From Staphylococcus delphini (lineage in GTDB: Bacteria > Bacillota > Bacilli > Staphylococcales > Staphylococcaceae): 64,000 bases of DNA. Below are positions 28,250 to 37,800 of the stretch, piece after piece. How positions within the stretch are numbered: the first letter of the stretch is position 1; each line of letters starts with the position of its first letter. Location of the stretch: positions 558,001 to 622,000 of the forward strand of contig NZ_LR134263.1 of NCBI RefSeq assembly GCF_900636325.1, written 5' to 3'. Under the pieces are notes generated by a model. It saw only the letters and a program-made list of their open reading frames with translations, was not told the DNA's origin and did not search any database. The translations under genes and the position numbers were made by a program.

Positions 28250-29593
28250 TTATTCGATATTTTTCGCATTCGTACGTGCACGTAAATCTTGTTCGATTTG
28301 TTCAAGGCTACGACCACGTGTTTCAGGCAGGAATTTCATAACGAAAATCATTGCGATGATACCAATGACTGCGAAGATTAAAAAGACTTGTTGAACTTCA
28401 AGCACGTCAGTAAGCACTGGGAAAAATTGTGCTACGAGTAAACTACCAATTGACAGTACGAGTGCTGCAATACCTGTTGCTGCACCACGCGCACGCATTG
28501 GGAATAATTCTGGTAACATCACCCATAATACAGGGCCCCATGACACACCGAAGAAAATAATGAATGTTGTTAAACAAAGCATAATAATCCAAGCGGCACT
28601 ATTGACCCCGATAAGCCAAATTAATGCACTCATAATCAGTAACGAAGCGACCATGCCGATGTTGCCAATGACAAGTAATTTTTTACGGTCAATTTTGTCG
28701 ATAATTGAAATTGCGAAAATAGTTACAAGCACATTTACAACACCGATGCCGACTGTACTTAAAATAGCTGTTGATTCACCTAGACCCGCTGTTGCGAAAA
28801 TTTTCGGTGCGTAATAAATAATGGCATTAATCCCAATCAATTGTTGGAGTAATGCAAAAATACTACCGATAATGATTGTCGACAACAACCAAGGCGATTT
28901 AAGAACAGTCCAAGTGTTATCAGCAATTTGATTGATTTTCTTCATGTTTTCGATTTCATGATCGATTTCCGAAGCTGGGTAAGTCAACTTCATGACGTCA
29001 CGTGCTGCTTTTTCACCACGTTTTTCAAGTAACCAACGTGGGCTTTCAGGCATGAAAATAACCCCAATCATCAAAATAAGAGATGGCACTACTGCTAAGC
29101 CAAGCATCCAACGCCATCCTTCAATCGGTGCAAATGCATAGTTCACAAGGTAAGATGCTAAAATACCGATTGTGATCATTAATTGGTTGAGTGAACTTAA
29201 TGAGCCACGTGCGTCTGTCGGTGCAAGCTCAGATAGATAAACTGGAACAATCGCAGTAGAACCGCCGACAGCTAAACCGATAATAGCACGACCTAAAACT
29301 AAAATTTCCATCGTTGGTGCGAGCGCTAAAATTAATGCACCGATAATAAAGACGATAGAGATCATAAAGACTAAACGACGGCGACCCAATTTTTCAGATA
29401 ATGGGCCACTTAACCCGGCACCGATAATCGCGCCGACCAACATGGATGAAACAACAAGCCCTTCAGTATATGCGTTAAGTGGGATGTCATCCTTTAAATA
29501 AAGTAATGCACCGGAAATAACCCCCATGTCATAACCGTATAATAAACCACCTAAAGCACCAATGAAGAAGATCATCTTTTTATTTATTTTCAT
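28250..29593 (-). CDS. glcP: Glucose/H+ symporter GlcP (sugar porter MFS)
   Basis: A 447-residue, 12-helix sugar porter. Family signatures are seen: LGGLLYGYDMGVISGALL in helix 1, KLGRRR in loop 2-3, PVYLSELAP after helix 4, PESPRWLLEKRGE before the central loop, QQLIGINAIIYYAP in helix 7, and PETRGRSLEQIE at the end. The length and sequence closely recall S. epidermidis GlcP (446 aa), a proton-coupled glucose carrier outside the PTS. RBS TGGAGG precedes ATG 29593. It is a single gene, with repeat copy D downstream as the only terminator-like structure. Confidence 0.88.
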   Translation of the reverse strand: MKINKKMIFFIGALGGLLYGYDMGVISGALLYLKDDIPLNAYTEGLVVSSMLVGAIIGAGLSGPLSEKLGRRRLVFMISIVFIIGALILALAPTMEILVLGRAIIGLAVGGSTAIVPVYLSELAPTDARGSLSSLNQLMITIGILASYLVNYAFAPIEGWRWMLGLAVVPSLILMIGVIFMPESPRWLLEKRGEKAARDVMKLTYPASEIDHEIENMKKINQIADNTWTVLKSPWLLSTIIIGSIFALLQQLIGINAIIYYAPKIFATAGLGESTAILSTVGIGVVNVLVTIFAISIIDKIDRKKLLVIGNIGMVASLLIMSALIWLIGVNSAAWIIMLCLTTFIIFFGVSWGPVLWVMLPELFPMRARGAATGIAALVLSIGSLLVAQFFPVLTDVLEVQQVFLIFAVIGIIAMIFVMKFLPETRGRSLEQIEQDLRARTNAKNIE

Positions 29594-29775
29594 TGTGCAA
29601 CCTCCAATATTTTTCTGTATTCAAGTATACGCTTTCATAAGATAATAGTAAATTATAAAATTTTGCAAGTTTAAAGCTTTGTAATCGATAATAACTTGTC
29701 ATTGCAAAATATTTGTAAACTATTCGTCATACGCTTTGATTCGACAAAGTTTGTCTTCCAATAATTTTTACGATG

Positions 29776-29815
29776 TTGCTTCAAAAGTGTGACGGATATC
29801 ACATTTCTGAAGCAA
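29776..29815. terminator. Terminator-like hairpin downstream of the quinone oxidoreductase gene
   Basis: TTGCTTCA (29776-29783) pairs with TGAAGCAA (29808-29815), with AGTGTGA/TCACATT inside. The minus strand has a modest T-rich run after it. Confidence 0.6.
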
Positions 29816-29825
29816 CTCATGTTAT

Positions 29826-30821
29826 TTAAGCTTCAGGACGTAAATCAACGACAATACGACCTAAAAAGTCATGTTTTTCTGCTTGTACTAAATACGTTTT
29901 CAATTCACTAAAAGGAACCACGGTTTTAATGTCATGCAACTTTTCAGGTTTTAAATCTTTAGAAAGACGTCGCCATAAATGCTGTCTACGTTGCATTGGA
30001 AAAGCGACTGAATCTGCACCTAAAAGTCGGATGCCACGTAAAATAAATGGATAGACTGTGCTTGTGAATGTAGCACCACTTAAATTACCACTAACGGCAA
30101 CTGCACCGTGACGTTGAATACGTTTTAACACTTCAGTTAAAGTTTCGCCACCGACAGGATCGATTGCCGCTTGCCATTCTGTTGAAGCGAGTGCTTTGTC
30201 AGTCACTTCATCCATTCTAGGGATAACCGTACGTGCACCTAACGCTTTTAATTGCTCATGATGTTCGGATTGACCAGAACTTGCGATAACTTTATAGCCA
30301 ATTGCATTCAACATCATGACCGACATCACGCCGACACCACCTGTAGCGCCACGGACGAGTACCGGACCATTTGTACTTGTTATTTTATTGTCTTCTAACA
30401 ATTGAATAGAAATTGCTGCTGTAAAACCTGCAGTACCAATAATCATTGCTTCTTCCAATGTTAAGTCTTCAGGCAGATGAACTAACCAATCACCTTTCAC
30501 ACGTGCGACTTCACTAAAACCGCCGTCATGATTCACACCGAGATCATAACCCGTGGCAATGACTTTGTCGCCTTCTTTAAATGATGGGTGGTCTGACGCC
30601 ATCACGACACCAGCCAAATCAATGCCGGGTACAATCGGATAATTGCGAATGATTTTATTGTTCGATTTTGTAGCGAGTACATCTTTATAGTTAATACTTG
30701 AATAATGTACACGAATTGTGACATCACCTTCAGACAAGTCATCTAACGTAAGCTCTGTGTAATCCGCAGACAATGCGTCTTTATCATGATTCACGCGAAA
30801 AGCTTTAAATGTTGCTGTCAT
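29826..30821 (-). CDS. Zinc-less MDR oxidoreductase (YhdH/AcuI-type quinone or acryloyl-CoA reductase)
   Basis: A 331-residue NADPH-dependent medium-chain reductase. The GroES-like N-domain has SSINYKDVLATK and PGIDLAGVV without the catalytic zinc Cys; the nucleotide domain has GATGGVGVMSVMML (about 150-165). The ending FLGRIVVDLRPEA is typical of the YhdH/YhfP/AcuI group, which reduce acryloyl-CoA or quinone-like compounds. Start ATG 30821 lies 9 bases after GAGGAGG; a second ATG 6 bases earlier is too close to the RBS. Confidence 0.83.
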   Translation of the reverse strand: MTATFKAFRVNHDKDALSADYTELTLDDLSEGDVTIRVHYSSINYKDVLATKSNNKIIRNYPIVPGIDLAGVVMASDHPSFKEGDKVIATGYDLGVNHDGGFSEVARVKGDWLVHLPEDLTLEEAMIIGTAGFTAAISIQLLEDNKITSTNGPVLVRGATGGVGVMSVMMLNAIGYKVIASSGQSEHHEQLKALGARTVIPRMDEVTDKALASTEWQAAIDPVGGETLTEVLKRIQRHGAVAVSGNLSGATFTSTVYPFILRGIRLLGADSVAFPMQRRQHLWRRLSKDLKPEKLHDIKTVVPFSELKTYLVQAEKHDFLGRIVVDLRPEA

Positions 30822-30952
30822 ATGCATATGCCTCCTCAAATTTTTTCGTTCACACTTTACCAAAAACGCTCATGAAAGACAATTAGATTGCTTTTGCTCG
30901 TTGAAGTATAGTGTCTCGTGTACAATAAAAGAAAAAGTGGGGAGTTGAGACG

Positions 30953-31471
30953 TTGGGATATGAATTGAGAAAGGTGACTTTGACAGAGGTCGCCACATTA
31001 TAACAGATAAGTAAAGATACGTTTTATGCGGCGTATCGGGATGATTATGAACAAGCATTATTTGACAGTTACTTTGTAGAAGAGATGTCTATAGAAAAGT
31101 TAACGTCTGAATTAGAAGATCCGGATATGCACTTTTTCTTTTTATATCACGATGATGCAATAGTCGGTTACGTGAAAGTGAATGTTGAAGCGGCACAAAC
31201 GGTAGCAAAAGGGATACAGTATGCAGAACTTCAACGGATTTATTTGTATCCTGATTATCAAGGGCAAGGATTGGGACAACGGCTGTTCGATTTTGTATGT
31301 AACTTTGTAAAAAATGAACTAGGAAAGCCCAAGTTATGGTTAGGCGTGTGGGAAGAGAATAGTCCGGCACTTAAATTTTATTTGAAACAAGGGCTTGTTA
31401 AAACAGGCGTACACCCATTTAAGATGGGAGGACATATCGACGAAGATTGGATTATGGAGAAAGATTTATAA
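30953..31471 (+). pseudogene. GNAT-family acetyltransferase with in-frame stop
   Basis: The reading frame starts at TTG 30953 after GGGGAG and reads GYELRKVTLTEVATL, then TAA (31001-31003), then on in frame as QISKDTFYAAYRDDY and the acetyl-CoA motif LQRIYLYPDYQGQGLGQRLF to 31471. The stop probably replaces CAA (Gln) by a single change. A shorter product from ATG 31088 would lose the first 45 residues, part of the fold. Relatives are PaiA-like spermine/spermidine acetyltransferases. It is dead or very poorly expressed unless this base is a sequencing error. Confidence 0.78.
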
Positions 31472-31575
31472 AAATTATTTGAAAATTTTGCCGGAAATGT
31501 TTAGTATTCAGTGTGAAGTGTATAAAAAAGTGATAGAGCTTTTCTATATTATTGACTGAATGAGGAGGAAGCATC

Positions 31576-32286
31576 ATGAAAAGATTATTGGCAAGCTTGA
31601 TGATTGTACCGTTATTACTCGTAGCATGTTCTGACGACGAAGGTAAGGACAAAGATCAGTCGTCGAACAAAGATCAAACAACACAAAAAGATAAGAAAAC
31701 AGATCAAGACAAGCAAAAAGAAAAAGACAACAAAGCAAAAGAGAAGAAAGAGAAGGACGACAAAGCAAAAGATGAGGAATCTAACGACAACGGTGCGTCA
31801 TCATCAGACAACAATCAAGGTGCTCATGATGGACAAAGTACAACTGAGTCACAACAAAATCAAAATCAGGCGGACCAAGGTCAATCATCAGCACAAGGTC
31901 GGCAAAACAATGCATCAAATAGTAACGGAAATGGACAAAATCAAACATCTCAATCATCTTCACAATCACAACTGAAATACGTCGCACCATATCAAGGACA
32001 AAATGTGATACCTGTAGCTCAAAATATCGTGCGTCAACAAGTTGATCGTCAACAAGCATTGAGACATCTTCCGAACTTCCAAACATCACTCGACAGTGCA
32101 CAAGCAGAAGTGAATCGATTAAATGGTCAAAACAATCCTTATAATGACTATGCATTGCAAGGTGATGGTAACCGTTACAGTTACATGTTTAGTTTTATTA
32201 ATCAATCACAGCCGGGTACATATACAATCGTGACAGTAGATGGGACTGGCCAAGCGAAAATTGTAGACCCAGCGTATCGTCAATAA
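31576..32286 (+). CDS. Lipoprotein with long Lys/Asp/Gln-rich linker
   Basis: A 236-residue lipoprotein: a signal peptide with lipobox LLVAC (Cys at residue 18), then about 110 residues of low-complexity K/D/E/Q/S/N linker, then a small folded C-terminal domain (about 132-236, LKYVAPYQGQNVIP ... FINQSQPGTYTIVTVDGTGQAKIVDP). Anchored on the outer membrane face, the linker would carry the domain through the wall. A staphylococcal lipoprotein of this type lies near the lactate permease in S. aureus as I recall. Function unknown. RBS GAGGAGG. Confidence 0.82.
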   Translation: MKRLLASLMIVPLLLVACSDDEGKDKDQSSNKDQTTQKDKKTDQDKQKEKDNKAKEKKEKDDKAKDEESNDNGASSSDNNQGAHDGQSTTESQQNQNQADQGQSSAQGRQNNASNSNGNGQNQTSQSSSQSQLKYVAPYQGQNVIPVAQNIVRQQVDRQQALRHLPNFQTSLDSAQAEVNRLNGQNNPYNDYALQGDGNRYSYMFSFINQSQPGTYTIVTVDGTGQAKIVDPAYRQ

Positions 32287-32300
32287 TGAATTTTGCGCAA

Positions 32301-32338
32301 AAAGGTTAGGCACATGAGCGGCTTAACCTTCTTTAATT
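32301..32338 (+). terminator. Terminator of the lipoprotein gene
   Basis: AAAGGTTAGGC pairs with GCGGCTTAACCTT (one bulge), followed by CTTTAATTTTT. Confidence 0.7.
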
Positions 32339-32639
32339 TTTCTACATAAAAATGATGAGATGACATGTGAATTGCCCTTCATGATTATCGCAATAGAATT
32401 TTAGTATTTAGAGATTTGATATGATAGTGAAAAGTGAAAAATAAACATATAGTATAAAATGAATAAGCATTTTTTAACTTTGCATTTTTATGATATTGAA
32501 ATCTATCATTGCAATTAGAAAAAACAACTTATATAATCTAGAATAAACGTCATTGTATGGCAATAAATACACTTTTTAAATGTTGATGACACGAATAAAT
32601 AGTATTCTACAATTATTGAGAAAATATTCACAATCACTA
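32339..32639. other. AT-rich stretch upstream of lldP
   Basis: No gene or repeat is recognised. It is followed by the lldP promoter at 32640. Several TATAAA-like strings make other promoters possible. Confidence 0.5.
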
Positions 32640-32668
32640 TTGAATTAATTGGTTTAGCATGGTATATT
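32640..32668 (+). promoter_or_regulatory. lldP promoter
   Basis: TTGAAT (32640-32645), a 17-base spacer and TATATT (32663-32668) form a good sigma-A promoter 76 bp before the lldP start. Confidence 0.65.
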
Positions 32669-32670
32669 TT

Positions 32671-32688
32671 ATGTGAAATCAATCACAT
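32671..32688 (+). promoter_or_regulatory. Rex- or ArcR-like operator of lldP
   Basis: ATGTGAAATCAATCACAT is a dyad (ATGTGA/TCACAT) just after the -10 box, where a repressor would block initiation. It fits the CRP-like TGTGA-N6-TCACA half sites (ArcR in staphylococci). With one mismatch it also fits the Rex site TTGTGAA-N4-TTCACAA. Either fits redox or anaerobic control of lactate transport. Confidence 0.6.
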
Positions 32689-32744
32689 GTCCCCTCATGG
32701 AGATTGACGCATAAAAAATAAATATTGAAGGTAGATGAAAAGAG

Positions 32745-34349
32745 ATGTTAGTAGAGAATTTTGATCCATTTCACAATCTTGCAATTTCTGCATTGGTTGC
32801 AAGTATTCCAATCATTTTATTCTTGTTATGTTTAACAGTGTTTAAAATGAAAGGGGTTTATGCTGCAATTACAACACTCGTCGTCACACTTGTGATTGCA
32901 TTAGCTGTATTTAAATTACCAGTAGGCATTGCTTCTGGTGGTATTTTAGAAGGTTTCTATCAAGGTATTTTACCAATTGGCTTTATCGTTATGATGGCCG
33001 TATGGTTATACAAAGTAACAGTGGCGACTGGTCAGTTTGCTATTGTACAAGATAGTATCACGACAATTTCTGAAGACCAACGTATTCAATTGTTATTAAT
33101 TGGTTTTGCGTTCAATGCATTTTTAGAAGGTGTAGCCGGATTCGGTGTACCAATCGCAATCTGTGCGGTATTACTGATTCAACTTGGATTTAAACCATTA
33201 CAAGCCGCAATGCTATGTTTAGTAGGTAACGGTGCAGCAGGTGCATTTGGTGCCATTGGTTTACCAGTTTCTGTTATCGATACATTAGCATTAAAAGGTG
33301 ACGTATCAGCATTAGACGTTGCTCAAGCGACAAACTTAAGTTTACCAATTTTAAGTGTCATTGTTCCTTTCTTATTAGTCTTTATTATCGACGGATTTAA
33401 AGGCATTAAAGAAACATTACCAGCAATTATTGTAACAATCGTGCCATTCGTAGTATTACAAGTATTCTTTAACCAATTTTTCGGTCCTGAATTAGTGGAT
33501 ATTCTTCCACCACTTGCATCAATGGGTGCATTAGCATTATTCTCTAAAAAATTCCAACCGAAAAATATTTTCCGTTTGAACGCAGGCGAAGAAAAAATGG
33601 AAGTCAAACATCATTCTTTCAAAGAAGTTGTGTTTGCATGGAGCCCATTCATTATTTTAACGATTCTTGTATTAATTTGGAGCTCAAAAGCATTTAAAGG
33701 TCTCTTTTTGGAAGATGGCGCATTGTCATTTATGAATATTAAATTTGGTATTCCAGGAACAATGAATGATATTTCGGGTCAACCGATTATGTTAACATTC
33801 AATATTTTAAATCAAACAGGTACTGCATTATTGATTGCCGGTATTATTACGATTTTAATTTCTTCAAAAGTCAACTTCAAACGTGCCGGTGCATTGTTTG
33901 TAGAAGCATTTAAAGAATTATGGTTACCGATCTTAACGATTTGTTTCATCTTAGCTATTGCGAAAGTGACAACATATGGTGGTTTAACAAGTGCGATGGG
34001 TGAAGGTATTTCAAAAACTGGAGCAGCCTTCCCATTCTTATCACCAATTCTCGGCTGGGTCGGCGTGTTTATGACAGGTTCAGTAACAAACAACAACGCA
34101 TTATTCGCACCAATTCAAGCGTCAGTTGCTCCTCAAGTCGGTACAAGTGGTGCATTACTTGTTGGCGCTAACACTGCAGGGGGTGCGATTGCGAAATTGA
34201 TTTCTCCACAATCTATTGCGATTGCGACTGCAGCCGTAAAACAAGTCGGTAGAGAGTCAGAGTTGTTGAAGATGACTTTAAAATATAGTGTTGGTTTATT
34301 GATTTTCTGGTGTATTTGGACGTTTATTTTATCGTTAATTTTAGGTTAA
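32745..34349 (+). CDS. lldP: L-lactate permease
   Basis: A 534-residue LctP-family permease with 12-14 helices. Conserved stretches include AFNAFLEGVAGFGVPIAICAVLL, LVGNGAAGAFGAIGLPV and GSVTNNNALFAPIQ. It moves L-lactate, and glycolate in relatives, with protons. It lies near mqo, as in S. aureus, separated here by a glycosyltransferase gene. Rbs is weak (GAAGGTAGATGAAAAGAG). A redox-type operator at the promoter suits use of lactate only under respiring conditions or export under fermentation. Confidence 0.93.
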   Translation: MLVENFDPFHNLAISALVASIPIILFLLCLTVFKMKGVYAAITTLVVTLVIALAVFKLPVGIASGGILEGFYQGILPIGFIVMMAVWLYKVTVATGQFAIVQDSITTISEDQRIQLLLIGFAFNAFLEGVAGFGVPIAICAVLLIQLGFKPLQAAMLCLVGNGAAGAFGAIGLPVSVIDTLALKGDVSALDVAQATNLSLPILSVIVPFLLVFIIDGFKGIKETLPAIIVTIVPFVVLQVFFNQFFGPELVDILPPLASMGALALFSKKFQPKNIFRLNAGEEKMEVKHHSFKEVVFAWSPFIILTILVLIWSSKAFKGLFLEDGALSFMNIKFGIPGTMNDISGQPIMLTFNILNQTGTALLIAGIITILISSKVNFKRAGALFVEAFKELWLPILTICFILAIAKVTTYGGLTSAMGEGISKTGAAFPFLSPILGWVGVFMTGSVTNNNALFAPIQASVAPQVGTSGALLVGANTAGGAIAKLISPQSIAIATAAVKQVGRESELLKMTLKYSVGLLIFWCIWTFILSLILG

Positions 34350-34546
34350 TGATTGAAGGGCTGACATGGCTGATTTCAGGCTGTGTTAGTCTTTTTTGTT
34401 TTGGAGATAATTAAGTTGTTTGTAGATTCTTGGATTGCTTGGAATTTATCGATTGTTTGAAAAATTCTCCCTTTCACAGGGGCTATTTTATGGATTACCT
34501 ACAGTTCACAAGGTAATGCGAATAATTCTACTATTCATTCGCATAA

Positions 34547-34588
34547 AAAAGAGGATGAGAGATTAAAGTGCTCCCAGCCTCTTTTTCA
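34547..34588. terminator. Bidirectional terminator between lldP and glycosyltransferase
   Basis: AAAAAGAGGATGAGAG pairs with CTCCCAGCCTCTTTTT. Just before it TGCGAAT/ATTCGCA (about 34515-34542) forms a second small hairpin. Confidence 0.8.
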
Positions 34589-34593
34589 ACCAG

Positions 34594-35769
34594 TCATGAT
34601 GGATGTGTTGTCATCACATAATCCACGGCTGTTCTAAACTGATTATAAATGGCTTCAGGCTGATACTGTTCTACCGTTTGATAGCCACTTTGAATAATCG
34701 GGTTTAAATATTTTGAATGTCCATATTCCACAATTTCTAAGAGCTGCATAGCGAGTGCTGACGTTTGAAGGTGTGGCACTAAGAAACCATTACGGTTATG
34801 TTGAATCAGTGATTTCGGACCGGTATTGCCATCAAAACTCACGACGATACTGCCTTGGTTCATCGCTTCTAAAATCGTCATGCCGAAGCCTTCATTACGT
34901 GAGGGGATACATGTAATCTTACTTTCTGCAATATACGTGCTGAGATGTTGTGTTGTTGGTCGTAAAAAGACAAGATCTTGTAACCGTAAAAAGTTGATCT
35001 GTTGTTGTAATGCTTCCTTCTCACTACCATCTCCAAAAATCGATACAGTATATCCAAAGTCACGCAAATCTTCTTGTATTTCATAAACTGCTTGAATAAG
35101 GAGATCAAATCCTTTTTCATATTCAAAGCGACCTGCTGCGATAATTTGGTTTTTCTTCATAATATGATGGCGCTTTTCATCAATCATATTTGGAACGACA
35201 AAAATCGGTGCATCTAAATATTGTGTATAGCGCTGTTTATCCGCTTCAGTTAAAGTCGTGATTGCATTGAGATGTGGATAATAAGTCAATATCTCTTCTT
35301 TCAACTCTTGGCGATGTGCATCCAAGTTCATATGCTCCATCCCGATAGTTAATTGATGACTTTTCGCAAATCGTGCAATGAGAAGATTGTGGCTCGCACG
35401 TGTACCGACAAAAATATCTGACGTGTCATTTTGGATGGCGCGAATCATCTTTTTTTCAATATAACTCGAATATTGACGAAAACCAGGTTCGTAAGGTGTT
35501 AAATATTTGGGTTTTAACAATGGCGTAAACTTACGAATGCGATTTGCTGCGAGTGGGATGAGATTTCGTAAGCCAAGTTGATAATGAACTAATGACTTAA
35601 CTGTGACGCGTGAATCAAGCTCGAAATACGGCTGTTGCTTCGATTTGAAAATTGAAATAATCGTGACTTGATGTCCTTGATGAACCAATTGATTGGCAAG
35701 GTTGGTAATCGTCTTAACTGTACCGCCAACAGCAAAAATATTGTGCATTAAAAACGTGATAGACTTCAT
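34594..35769 (-). CDS. GT4-family glycosyltransferase
   Basis: A 391-residue retaining GT-B enzyme, probably cytoplasmic/peripheral. The N-domain begins with the glycine-rich loop FAVGGTVKTITNLANQL; the C-domain begins AAGRFEYEKGFDLLIQA and has the EX7E motif in NEGFGMTILEAMNQG. It is of the kind used in wall teichoic acid or exopolysaccharide glycosylation; acceptor not inferable. No surface-polysaccharide genes are adjacent. It separates lldP from mqo and is read towards lldP. Confidence 0.84.
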   Translation of the reverse strand: MKSITFLMHNIFAVGGTVKTITNLANQLVHQGHQVTIISIFKSKQQPYFELDSRVTVKSLVHYQLGLRNLIPLAANRIRKFTPLLKPKYLTPYEPGFRQYSSYIEKKMIRAIQNDTSDIFVGTRASHNLLIARFAKSHQLTIGMEHMNLDAHRQELKEEILTYYPHLNAITTLTEADKQRYTQYLDAPIFVVPNMIDEKRHHIMKKNQIIAAGRFEYEKGFDLLIQAVYEIQEDLRDFGYTVSIFGDGSEKEALQQQINFLRLQDLVFLRPTTQHLSTYIAESKITCIPSRNEGFGMTILEAMNQGSIVVSFDGNTGPKSLIQHNRNGFLVPHLQTSALAMQLLEIVEYGHSKYLNPIIQSGYQTVEQYQPEAIYNQFRTAVDYVMTTHPS

Positions 35770-36196
35770 GACGCATCCCTCGATTAGTTACTTTTTCTTC
35801 ATTATAGCACTGCTGAAATGTGGAGTGTTAATGAATTGTGAACGTAATATGTAATTAATTTGATGAAGCTGTTAGAAATGAAAATAGGCACAAAAATTTC
35901 TTCAAATGCATTTAATGAAAATTTCACAAATTAGACGGAATCGCTTTTTTCTTACATGATTAAGGTATATAATTAAATTATTGGCCTATTGTGTTATCGG
36001 ATAGCATTTTCATGTCATACGAATGATTTTTTGTATCGCTATGAAATGTGAGGATAAGGCAAAGGGTAACAGTTCATATGAGGTATGATCAGCTAAAATA
36101 GTCGAAATATTTTTATACTTCATGAATGTAACAGATGGATTTGACAACATAGGATGCTGTGAACGATTTAAAACGAAAAAGGGGGTCTGTATTGTT
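35770..36196. other. Upstream region of mqo
   Basis: 427 bp without a supported gene. TATATAAT near 35968 is a possible -10 box but the matching -35 is poor. I see no repeat in it. Confidence 0.5.
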
Positions 36197-37702
36197 ATGA
36201 AAAACTTACATAACAAGACAGATGTTGTACTTATTGGTGGCGGAATCATGAGTGCAACATTAGGAACATTATTAAAAGAATTAGAGCCTGAATGGGATAT
36301 TAATGTTTTTGAACGTTTAGATAAATGTGCACAAGAGAGTTCTAACGTGTGGAATAATGCGGGCACAGGACATTCTGCACTATGTGAGTTGAACTATACA
36401 AGTGAAAAAGAAGATGGCTCAGTCGACATTACAAAAGCCATTAAAATTAATGAACAGTTTCAAGTTTCGAAACAATTTTGGTCATACCTCGTGAAAAATG
36501 GTCAGCTTAACCAACCAGAGGGCTTCATTCGCACGGTACCACATATGAGTTTCGTTACAGGGGAGAAAAACGTGAACTTCTTAAAAGCGCGTGTGAAAGC
36601 ATTGCGTGAAAATGTATTATTCCAAGGTATGGATATTACAGATAATGAAGAAACGTTGAAAAAATGGGTGCCTTTAATGATGGAAGGTCGACAACAAAAC
36701 GGTGAACCGATTGCTGCGACACGTGATGAGTCAGGAACAGATGTAAATTTTGGGGCATTGACACATAAATTGTTAAGCAATCTAGAAGCGAAAGGCGGTT
36801 CATTATATTACGAACACGAAGTACTCGACTTAAAACAACATCGTGATGGCATGTGGACGGTTAAAATTAAAGACTTAAAAGAAAATCGTGTCTTTACCGT
36901 CGTTTCTAAATTTGTATTTATTGGTGCAGGCGGTGCAAGTTTACCGTTGCTTCAAAAAACAGGGTTACCCGAGTCAAAACGTATCGGTGGTTTCCCAGTG
37001 AGTGGTATGTTTTTAGTATGTAAAAAACCAGAAATTACGCAACAACATAAGGCGAAAGTATATGGTAAAGCAGAAGTGGGCGCGCCACCGATGTCTGTAC
37101 CTCATTTGGATACGCGTTATATTGACGGAGAACGTGCTTTATTATTTGGACCGTTTGCAGGTTTTTCACCAAAGTTCTTAAAAAGAGGATCATATTTTGA
37201 TTTAATTAAGTCTGTGAAACCGAATAACGTTGCAACGATGTTAGCAGCAGGTGCAAAAGAAATGGGTCTGACGAAATATTTAATTCAACAAGTGTTGTTA
37301 TCTAATGAAGAAAGAATGAATGATTTAAGAAAATTTGTGCCAACAGCGAAAGATGAAGATTGGCAAGTGGTTGTGGCTGGCCAACGTGTTCAAGTGATTA
37401 AAGACACAGAAGATAAAGGCAAAGGGACATTACAATTTGGGACGGAAGTCATTACGTCTCAAGATGGTACATTAGCGGCATTGTTAGGTGCTTCACCAGG
37501 GGCATCTACAGCGGTTGCAGTCATGTTAGATATTTTACAACGCGCGTTCAAAGATAAGTTTGAGCAATGGGAACCACAAGTGAAAGAGATGGTACCGTCG
37601 TTTGGTGTCCGCTTGACGGATGACATTGCGTTGTTTAAGCAATTGAATCATGAGATTTCGGAAAACTTGAAGTTGGATGAATCGGGTGCGTTGTTAAGTT
37701 AA
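36197..37702 (+). CDS. mqo: Malate:quinone oxidoreductase (Mqo1 type)
   Basis: A 501-residue FAD-dependent membrane-associated dehydrogenase that passes electrons from malate to menaquinone. FAD motif [12 protein letters not shown] is at the start, with [42 protein letters not shown] and [10 protein letters not shown] later. By eye the sequence is closer to staphylococcal Mqo1 ([16 protein letters not shown]) than to Lqo/Mqo2. Start ATG 36197 lies 12 bases after GGGGG; the longer frame begins without RBS. It pairs functionally with lldP for lactate/malate use. Confidence 0.88.
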   Translation: MKNLHNKTDVVLIGGGIMSATLGTLLKELEPEWDINVFERLDKCAQESSNVWNNAGTGHSALCELNYTSEKEDGSVDITKAIKINEQFQVSKQFWSYLVKNGQLNQPEGFIRTVPHMSFVTGEKNVNFLKARVKALRENVLFQGMDITDNEETLKKWVPLMMEGRQQNGEPIAATRDESGTDVNFGALTHKLLSNLEAKGGSLYYEHEVLDLKQHRDGMWTVKIKDLKENRVFTVVSKFVFIGAGGASLPLLQKTGLPESKRIGGFPVSGMFLVCKKPEITQQHKAKVYGKAEVGAPPMSVPHLDTRYIDGERALLFGPFAGFSPKFLKRGSYFDLIKSVKPNNVATMLAAGAKEMGLTKYLIQQVLLSNEERMNDLRKFVPTAKDEDWQVVVAGQRVQVIKDTEDKGKGTLQFGTEVITSQDGTLAALLGASPGASTAVAVMLDILQRAFKDKFEQWEPQVKEMVPSFGVRLTDDIALFKQLNHEISENLKLDESGALLS

Positions 37703-37711
37703 TTTGTAGAT

Positions 37712-37748
37712 AAAAAGCAGTGAGGCGATATGGCTTCACTGCTTTTTT
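37712..37748 (+). terminator. Terminator of mqo
   Basis: AAAAGCAGTGAGGC pairs with GGCTTCACTGCTTTTTT. Confidence 0.87.
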
Positions 37749-37800
37749 GCGGTAATTGCTGAACCATTGTGTGCTTTCTTAATACCTTTTGGCTCACCCA

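Noticed and set aside
31772..31975. Frames overlapping the lipoprotein linker
   Set aside because: They come from the low-complexity CAA/GAC/AAA codons of the linker read in other frames.
34350..34400. Terminator directly after lldP
   Set aside because: Only a weak imperfect stem (TGACA/TGTTA) before TTTTTT; the strong hairpin at 34547-34588 is better supported.
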